A stretch of 64,000 nucleotides of DNA from contig CAIIXF020000011.1 in NCBI GenBank assembly GCA_903813345.2, positions 32,790,166 through 32,854,165 of the forward strand. The letters are read 5' to 3'. Shown here in pieces: positions 56,371-64,000 of the stretch. Numbering within the stretch: the first letter of the stretch is position 1; each line of letters starts with the position of its first letter. The position numbers and the translations under genes were made by a program. The stretch comes from Owenia fusiformis. Lineage: Eukaryota > Annelida > Polychaeta > Sabellida > Oweniidae. The notes beneath the pieces are model-generated. The model did not search any database, was not told the origin of the DNA, and was given only the letters and a program-made list of their open reading frames with translations.

Positions 56371-57839
56371 CTATAATAACACATAATATACATGTACACC
56401 ACTTCCATAAGTTTGGCAACTGGAGATCCCCCTTTGAATCTGTTTGGAAATCATGAGAACCATCAAAGTCCTAATTTTGGAACTACTGCAATGAAGGAAC
56501 AAAATAAAGACCTAAATATTGAAGCACAAAATCAGGGAGAACCATGAAGAGATGTAAAATGGTGAAATGTTACATAAACTGAACCAAGAGGAAAGCAAAC
56601 CCAATGCAACTATTCAATACAGCGGCATTAGCATTAGATCCAAAAGCACAGATTCAGAGAATTGATGACCTTATTTGTGTACTATCTCCATTAATAAGAA
56701 TCAATAACGTATCTATCAACTAGCAATGGCTGAACTAACATTAAAAGATGACTTAGAGAATAGAAACCTGAAAAATTTACTTTCCCCACTGTCATATACA
56801 GAGTCTGCATTTGGGAGCATTGAAAAAGCTGGATAGGATATTTGAATTTTCTAGTTTTAAGGTCATAGCCCATATGTTTCGTTTATCAAATAATGAAAAA
56901 TCCTGTCCTCTGAATAATATACAATTACAGGCACAATCTTCAATCACGTGTGTCCTCATTTTACACATTTATGGCCATTAATGAGGTGCCACTATCTACT
57001 GTCATTTCATTGTTTAAGGGCATAAAAGTTATCATTTACAGACAATACAAAGTATGATTAAAGTGATTATTGCCAAGTCCTATACTTTACAATACATACT
57101 TATCTTCTGATATAATTATACATTGCCACCATTCATAATTGCCACAGTTCAGTGAACTCACATGGTATTCCTTGTGATTTTGACAACATCAAAGGTAATT
57201 TTTCTGAAACCAGGCAAAGCAAAAGCCAGGACAAGTAGTGTAAATTACCATTATATTATAATTGGACGTGAGTATTTAAGACTTCAGGCAGTTTTCATTC
57301 ATTTAAAGTGATTGACAGATGGATTGATGGACAGACAAACGGACAATTGAGCAATCCCATTGGGTCACAATAACATTATTTTCAATGAAGGACTATATTT
57401 TGTTGATAAGAACAGGAATAGAGAATAGTAAAAACAGAAATTAATCTCCTCTGCTCTTCTCATGTAAAATTTTGTGATATCATATTATTTTGATTGATAT
57501 TATTTTTTATTAGTAATGAGTTGATGAAAATGATATGAGAAATCATACCATATCTTATTCATCCTACGATAATTTGTATGTACATATATGTATGCAGTAT
57601 TCGATTTTTTATAGAAAGCAATTTCTTTAATCTAGTTCTGGGTTCTCCCCAGAATCTGATTCCATGGCACGCCCGTCTGCTCACTCAATTTAACTCTCCT
57701 GTTCCCCATCTGCTTGCTTCACCCCCTGCTTGCTTCACCCACCCAGGGCCTTCAATATAAACGGGCCAATGGAAGAAGTCTTCAATTTTGAGGCAGCATG
57801 GGGGATGTGGTGAGACCACATTTAATTCCAAAGGTTATC
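56371..57839. other. No exon recognised; repeat fragments
   Basis: Includes a piece of the GTTGCCAAACTTATGG repeat (56395-56440) and a GGACAGACAAACGGACAATTG-type tail near 57330. I looked for the missing N-terminal 14-3-3 helices on the minus strand and did not see them. Confidence 0.45.
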
Positions 57840-58230
57840 ACACTAGACCTCCCTTACTTCCAAGGGTTGTCATCCTAAACCTCCTTTAATTCTAAGGGCT
57901 ATCACACTAGACCTTCTTTGATCCCAAGGGTTATCACACTACACTTTCCTTGGATTATTACACTAGACCTCCCTTACTTCCAAGGGTTGTCATCCTAAAC
58001 CTCCTTTAATTCTAAGGGCTATCACACTAGACCTTCTTTGATCCCAAGGGTTATCACACTACACTTTCCTTGGATTATTACACTAGACCTCCCTTACTTC
58101 CAAGGGTTGTCATACTAAACCTCCTTTAATTCCAAGGGTTATCATACTAGACTTTTCTTGGGTTATAACACTAGGCCTCCCATATTCAAAGGGTTATCAA
58201 TCATACTAGATCTCCCTTACTTAAAAAGCC
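57840..58230. repeat. 120 bp tandem repeat, about 3 units, with 30-40 bp subunits
   Basis: CACTAGACCTCCCTTACTTCC and TCATCCTAAACCTCCTTTAA recur. The first two 120 bp units (57840-58079) are almost identical, and the third is degenerate. Confidence 0.85.
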
Positions 58231-59189
58231 ACCCCTCTTAATAGCTCCTCGTAAATTAAATCTTTACTGGGCAACGAACCTAAGTCAATTATCTAAGGAA
58301 TGATAATAAAAAGAAGTTCTTACTGTAATTGCTATTGCTATTTAGATGCAATACAATGGGGAAATTTCTTGGTGTATCAAAACAATTACAATTCATCATA
58401 TCAAGTCCCATGGAAGTTATATAAGTTGCCTTTAATCAGCCTCTTCATTTCAATTTTAGCATAAAATGGGCCCAAGGTGGAAATTATCTTCTAACAGGTC
58501 CAAATTAACCGCATTGTAATAACATTCACAATTAGAAACATTCATTAAATTGTCTTGACAGCTTCCTGGGTACAACTTAACCTAAATCATCTCAACCATT
58601 TCCTCAAACCACATTGCACTTGAAATCATTGACCAGTTAACTTAGGTTGTATTGACATTTTCATCTTAGGTAAAACATATCATTATATCATTGCTAGAAA
58701 TCATGTGATTTGATTGGCTGTTTCAGTACCATGTGATCAAAAATATAAAAGCGTATTTTTGCAGCATGTACTTCCCTCGCCCTATGGACTGCGGGACATA
58801 CAACACTGCAAAAATCATTGAAAGATGAAAAGGTATTTCCCTCCATAGAATGAAATATTTGCTTAATACAAATGCATTCTTAAATACAATACATTCTTAT
58901 ATAGACTGTCATTAAATACTGCAATAAAACTAAAATTAAAAATTTCCAGTGACAAGAATGCATTATTACATAAGATATTGTCATTAAAAAAATAATATTC
59001 CTAATAAAATTATCTATTTTCTCTGAAATTCATATTTTACATACTAGTACTTTCTATGAATTAACATAATATTCAAAACTTTAAAAAACAACTTTAAAAA
59101 GCTGATTAATGGGTTGAGTTGATTTGTCATTGAGAAGACCATTTACTGTCTGATTCACACTTGTGTTGATGCTCATATCACAACCCTCA
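58231..59189. other. No gene seen
   Basis: AT-rich with no recognised repeat family. Confidence 0.4.
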
Positions 59190-59370
59190 ACCAAGGGAAA
59201 GATCAATACCCGGTGATTTCAGCGGGAAGTGGCGTTTCGTTCAGTGGATGAGCTGCGCGCGCACGCATAAATGTGATTATCCAATATAATTAGGGGAGGG
59301 CTATTTGAAATAGTTTTTGGTCTCAGGCGCGACCCAGGGCTGTTGTCTTAAGGACATTTCGTTGAAAATG
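59190..59370. promoter_or_regulatory. GC- and CpG-richer patch, possible promoter
   Basis: GCTGCGCGCGCACGC and CAGGCGCGACCCAGGGC stand out from the AT-rich surroundings. It lies 2.8 kb upstream of the first visible exon of the minus-strand gene. On the plus strand an ATG (59368) is followed seven codons later by a GTAAGA donor. Either reading is tentative. Confidence 0.3.
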
Positions 59371-60839
59371 AGCCATTCGGCTGATAATTGGTAAGAGTTT
59401 GCGATCTTATAATGTATAACTGTTACTCAGACACATATTTTGACACGATTCTGTTGGAAATAAGCTTTGAACCGAGAGATATTCACGATTGATATGCACA
59501 TTTTTGATTGTGCCATTGCTTTTCCATTGCACAATCCATGTATTGATAGAAGAAACATTAATAATGCAGATTGGTTTACCTTCAATACATGGCAGACACT
59601 ACATATCGGTCTATTAATACCAGTTTGTGCCTTAAATAGTTTTATATTTCCATCCACGGCCTGGAGCCTGGGTGTGTTTGTCTCTTATGTGTATGCTTGT
59701 GCATGGACTTCTAATCACTAGCAGAATTTAACATGATGCAAACTCGACATTATAACTCATGCTGTAACATTTTGACTTCGCTGGAAAACAATAGGAATTA
59801 TTTTTCTTGCCAATCAATCATGAATCACAATCAAAATTTCAGAATGAGCAATCAGGCAATGATCCAAATCAAGTTATAACATTATATGATATTCAGCAAG
59901 AAGTCCGGTAGAAATACAGAATATTTAAACATCAAAGCTGAAAGTTAAAAGTTAATCTGTCAATTTTCTGTCTGCAAAAGAGCGTTTACATTTGACACAA
60001 TAACAGACTGAGGCTTTGAAATCTAGGATTCCCCAGGAAAATATGACGTCATACTAATTAGCATAAGGATTTCCCTATTGGTTTGGGTCGAGCCTTGTTC
60101 GAAAACACAATCCATAAATACATGCTAATTTCTAAGGAGATAGGAAGTGTATAACGTGTTTATCGATTTTGTTTAAATATTTAATCAATTATCAAATTGT
60201 TTAAGTGGATAAAGTGGTCACACTTGCTTCAATTCATAGCGAAATTGACGGATAGAAACTGACCGAATTCCCGATATCCTACCCCGTATTACTGTAGGCT
60301 ATAAGCACAGTGACCTACAGAGGGCGCTATCACAAACAAGTACTGCACGAACCGATAAATTCCCGGGTATTGTAACGCCCTTGCCTCAACATGAATCAGT
60401 AATTAGTATGCAAGTGTTTCCCAGGCACTTACAAAAAAGCAAAAATACCACAAGCAACTCATCGTATAATGAAACAGGGTTATCATATCATCTTTATGAT
60501 TCATGATTTTAATTATTTATTACCTTTATGGTTAAGGTGGTCATATACTGGCAATAGGTGGCTCCATGCTAAAGCGTAAGAGCAACGTTTTCAAGAGTGT
60601 TCAGTTTTCATACATTTAAATTTCCTGATATCACATTTTTGAAAAATGAGTTTTTACTTTATATACTGTAGATATCCTATTTTGATGGATTTGATGAATT
60701 ACATGCAATGATGTCATTTCTTATATATTTCTGGTGCATAATTAGTAAACAGAACCTGAAACATAAAAAAATTGATAAATTGTACTTTTGAAGAGAAATA
60801 ATAATCAAACATACACAGAATAAATAAAAACTGATCAGT
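59371..60839. other. No gene seen
   Basis: Contains ACAGAGGGCGCTATC (60315), a motif often found at repeat ends. Open frames near 59427-59721 on both strands are unsupported. Confidence 0.4.
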
Positions 60840-61530
60840 TCTTAACTTTCATACCAAAAACATCATTAAGAATTTCAGATCAAGCCATCAAATGCTAGAC
60901 AAGACTTACACAAGACACAAAATGAACATTCTGACCCCTTGTGGATAGTTTTTGGGACAGAAAGACCAATTTAACATTAACCAAGAAGGGCGAGCTATCT
61001 GACAATTTTGGCTAAAACATTGTGCGAAAGTGCTCAGAATGGTGAAAAACTGCATGATTTTCAAAGAATTTCTGCCCAGGGCGAGGGGGGGAGGAGCGGC
61101 TGCTCCCTCCACTCCATCTGGCTACTTGCCTGCCTGATAATTTAAAATTGATCTGTCAAACAGTTCACCATGAAATGGGTAGACAAGACTTTCATCAAAT
61201 CATCCCTGAGAATTTTAAATCAATCTGTCAAACAGCCGGAGCACCCTAAAACTAGTGGGTTAAAGGATAGTTTAGAAAGTGTGAAGCAGTTTTTTCAACA
61301 TTTTCAGTCCAGGATTTCATTGCATTTGACTTCAAAAGGACTGACAGCAAGTACGTGTAGGTACTGAATAAAGTGGAAAGTTTTCAATCGCATCTGCATT
61401 TACCAAAAATTTATCTCTGAACATTTGAAGTTGATACCTGTAACAGTTTTGGAGAAAAACCAAACATGGACAGACAGATGGACAGATGGATGTGCCTCAA
61501 AGCCTACAATATGGCCCTACATTATGTGAT
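60840..61530. repeat. Dispersed repeat, two adjacent diverged copies
   Basis: ATTTCAGATCAAGCCATCAAATG (60874), then AATCAATCTGTCAAACAG and ACCATGAAATGGGTAGACAAGACTT (61168). It closes with ACATGGACAGACAGATGGACAG. A third copy is at 62760-63060. The 61170-61367 frame is repeat-derived. Confidence 0.55.
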
Positions 61531-61701
61531 TGTAACATAAAGAAAGAATTGCCTGAATGCACAAATCTCTTAGAGCTTTCACAAAATTAAATTCAGTAGA
61601 TAAGTATTATCATTTATTCCTCTGTCAATGTCATCTACAATGGAATTAGCTTAAATCGTGTAACCTTAATGCAAATTAAACTGCCATTGCCCTATAGTAT
61701 G

Positions 61702-62607
61702 GACGTGTCGCAAAAAGCTCGCGCACGCATTGTTACACATTTTGTGGCGTAATCCAGAGGATCCTCTCTTTTAACATGATAGAATGTGACGTTTTTGAGA
61801 AAAATGTACACACATGAAAATCCTTTCATCCTCCACATTTACCTCTATATCTCAAAACATTTTAGACGAATAACTCTGATATCATATATATATTGTTAAT
61901 GGGCTAGGAGCATCATAAAACACGAATCAATTGATATTTTAGGTGAAATAAATATACGTGTTGCTGTGCTTGAAAATAGGCGAATGGCGTAAATTAGCCC
62001 TATTTTAATGAATTTTGAAAACCTTTCGTCCTCCACTTTTCCACATACAACAGAAAACACATACTTTTGTGAACAAAACCAACTATTTATTAATAAACTA
62101 GAGTTTAGGAGCAAAATAATCATGTATGATTTATTAAAAATTGATCTCGTATTTTTAGTTTAATGTACACCTGAAAAGTTGAAGGTACCAAAAAATGAGC
62201 AAAAAAGGTCGCTGTCAACAGATTCTATTTTTCAGACTCTATGACGTCACAATATATATTACTAAAATTCATCCTTTGAAATAAAACTTCCATCTACCTT
62301 TATCAAGACGAAAAATAAGTATAATAGTCATATATTGTTTGAGTTATGAGCGTTTAAAGACGAAAAATAATTCAAAATGTAACGTGTCAACATGGGATAT
62401 TTGCCAGATGTTTTGGTAAACAACTCTTTTTTAAAAACGAACGCGCAAAAAATGTGAACGGAGTGTAGTTGATCTAAAATCTTCACGAAACAGCTTTAAA
62501 ATGATATATAACTTTAATTAGAATATTATCTTATAATCCGGGGAATCAAAGTTGCATTCACGCGATACCCTTAAAAAACAAATGCGCCACCTTTTTGCGA
62601 CACGTCA
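61702..62607. mobile_element. 0.9 kb MITE with GACGTGTCGCAAAAAG TIRs
   Basis: GACGTGTCGCAAAAAGCTCGCGC at the left. GCGCCACCTTTTTGCGACACGTC at the right. ATG flanks both ends, which might be a 3 bp target duplication. The interior has two diverged direct units (CCTTTCATCCTCCAC / CCTTTCGTCCTCCAC). No transposase. Confidence 0.7.
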
Positions 62608-62759
62608 TGGCATTCAAACTTTTAATGAACCACTTTGGCTGATATTATCACCCCATGCAAGTGATCTTTTTATACATTACTAAGGAATATAATTGATCAT
62701 TTTCTAGGGATTGATTGTACTTTCTAAGGAAAACAATTGTAAACCTGTTGTAGAAGAGT

Positions 62760-63060
62760 TAAAACCCTTTAGTGATGTAACCTCCTTGGCTGGAAATCCA
62801 TAAACAAAACTGACAGTCATGGTTTTGGGACGAAAAATCCAAAATGGGCACCTTGACATTTACCCAGAATGCCCAAAAACTAATCACTTCTAAAACTTCA
62901 TACATAGAAACATCCCAAAAATTTCAGATTAATCCATGAAATGGGTTGACTGGAAACCTGTAGACAAGATTTATCGGGACAGACCCGCCCATCTGCTCAC
63001 CCACCCTCACCCTGCAAACTGATCACGAAATAGCTACCCATGGGTGCGATAAAAACATCA
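62760..63060. repeat. Third copy of the 60840-61530 repeat family
   Basis: AATTTCAGATTAATCCATGAAATGGGT and GGGACAGACCCGCCCATCTG match the family. Confidence 0.5.
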
Positions 63061-63816
63061 TTCTGAATTCATAGCATATCCTCTATGTTACATTATCCAT
63101 AATATTGTTCAATCAGGCAGGTTTGACTGTATTTCAAGGCCAAAGCCAACATCAGAAATGTGATATTGTTAAATTCTTTTGACTTCTTCGATATTCAATA
63201 TGATAATTATTATGGTATTTGAGCTTTTTGGTCTGTTTTAATTGGTTTTATGTGGTAAGCTAGGTTCAGAAATCCAATGGAAGGCAATTTTTCATCTGAA
63301 CAATAATACTTTGAAAAATTATTTTTCCAACCAGTAGTAGTTAATAATAATATGTTGAGGCTAACTGATAAAAAATAAAATCTCATAATGTCAATGTGAT
63401 ATCAATAGATATAAATAAAGTTTTGAGATAATCGTATCATGTCAATGATGTAGAAATAATCCCAATGAAGACATAAAGTAATATCAAAATAAATTGAATG
63501 ATGGTGATCTACTGACAAAAGATGAGCAAAAATTCCAATGAAATATTTTTTAAAACAAAAACATTTTGAAATATAAACACACAAGGTAAGCTTATACAGG
63601 AAGGAACTAACATTTTGGATCAAAAAAGATTTTTGCGTGTTAATTTCATAAGAAGTTGTGATGAGCTATTTTCACCATCTTAGTGAATGTATTTATATCT
63701 TTAATAATCTTCTAGCTTCCTTTTTAATGAATAATTGAGTGCATCAATTGATTAGCTATACACCAACATTGAGCTTAATCTTATTACAAAATGACATGAA
63801 ATTTGGACTGGTATAT
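63061..63816. other. No gene seen
   Basis: AT-rich with short frames only. Confidence 0.4.
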
Positions 63817-64000
63817 GTTGGCATTTCAAGGGTCTTGTATTTGTTAAGGTTTAAGGGGTTTTGTATTTCTTGGCATTTCAAGGGTCTTGCATTTATTGGC
63901 ATCTAGAGCCTAGTATTGTTAGAATTTAAAGGGTCTTGTATTTCTTTGCATTTAAAGTGCCTTGTATTTGTGGGAATTTAAGGGGTCTTGTTGAAGTTTT
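63817..64000. repeat. Degenerate 30-35 bp tandem repeat at window end
   Basis: Units of the form TTGGCATTTCAAGGGTCTTGTATTT repeat about six times with TTTAAGGGG variants. The array continues past the window. Confidence 0.75.

Noticed and set aside
60906-61367. Short ORFs on both strands near 61 kb
   Set aside because: They lie in copies of a dispersed repeat that recurs at 62760-63060.

Overview
This is a window of a metazoan nuclear genome, most likely a marine invertebrate. It is AT-rich, with spliced genes using GT...AG introns, a rhodopsin-like GPCR, a 14-3-3-like / vault-PARP-like gene with introns of several kb, and a very high density of foldback elements, MITEs and minisatellites. 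I cannot place the phylum from the sequence. There is no bacterial or viral gene organisation.

Layout. 1-22 kb is almost entirely repeat-derived: a 5.2 kb foldback element (2972-8149) with a decayed gene in its loop, several palindromic MITEs, a 2.05 kb foldback (19592-21643) containing a nested mariner-type MITE, and two possible minus-strand exons (15983-16123 and about 20895-21029). 22.1-23.7 kb holds an intronless class A GPCR behind a TATA box. 23.9-38 kb is again accessory: CACTGGT-ended MITEs, a 3.0 kb element with 300 bp TIRs and 9 bp target duplications, a second copy of an 860 bp repeat, a short ceramide-synthase-like ORF (31656-31805), a mariner relic, and a 2.3 kb array of a 42 bp satellite (34974-37250).

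38.2-56.4 kb is one minus-strand gene that I assembled from eight exons by splice sites and reading phase. It encodes about 1172 residues: the C-terminal half of a 14-3-3 fold, two YSPTSPS-type heptads, about ten proline-rich GLFG/FG repeats, and a C-terminal domain like the MVP-binding end of vault PARP (PARP4). No PARP catalytic, BRCT, VIT or VWA domain is visible. Its introns carry a 5 kb foldback with a 21 bp minisatellite loop, a 54 bp tandem array, a 57 bp minisatellite and three palindromic MITEs. From 56.4 kb to the end I see only repeats, a small GC-rich patch (59190-59370) that could be a promoter, and a few short tandem arrays.

The two points most worth following are the chimeric 14-3-3/FG/vault-PARP-tail gene, and six independent palindromic elements that start with CAC, end with GTG and are each flanked by a perfect 5 bp duplication. 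That is the signature expected of Transib/RAG-like transposition.
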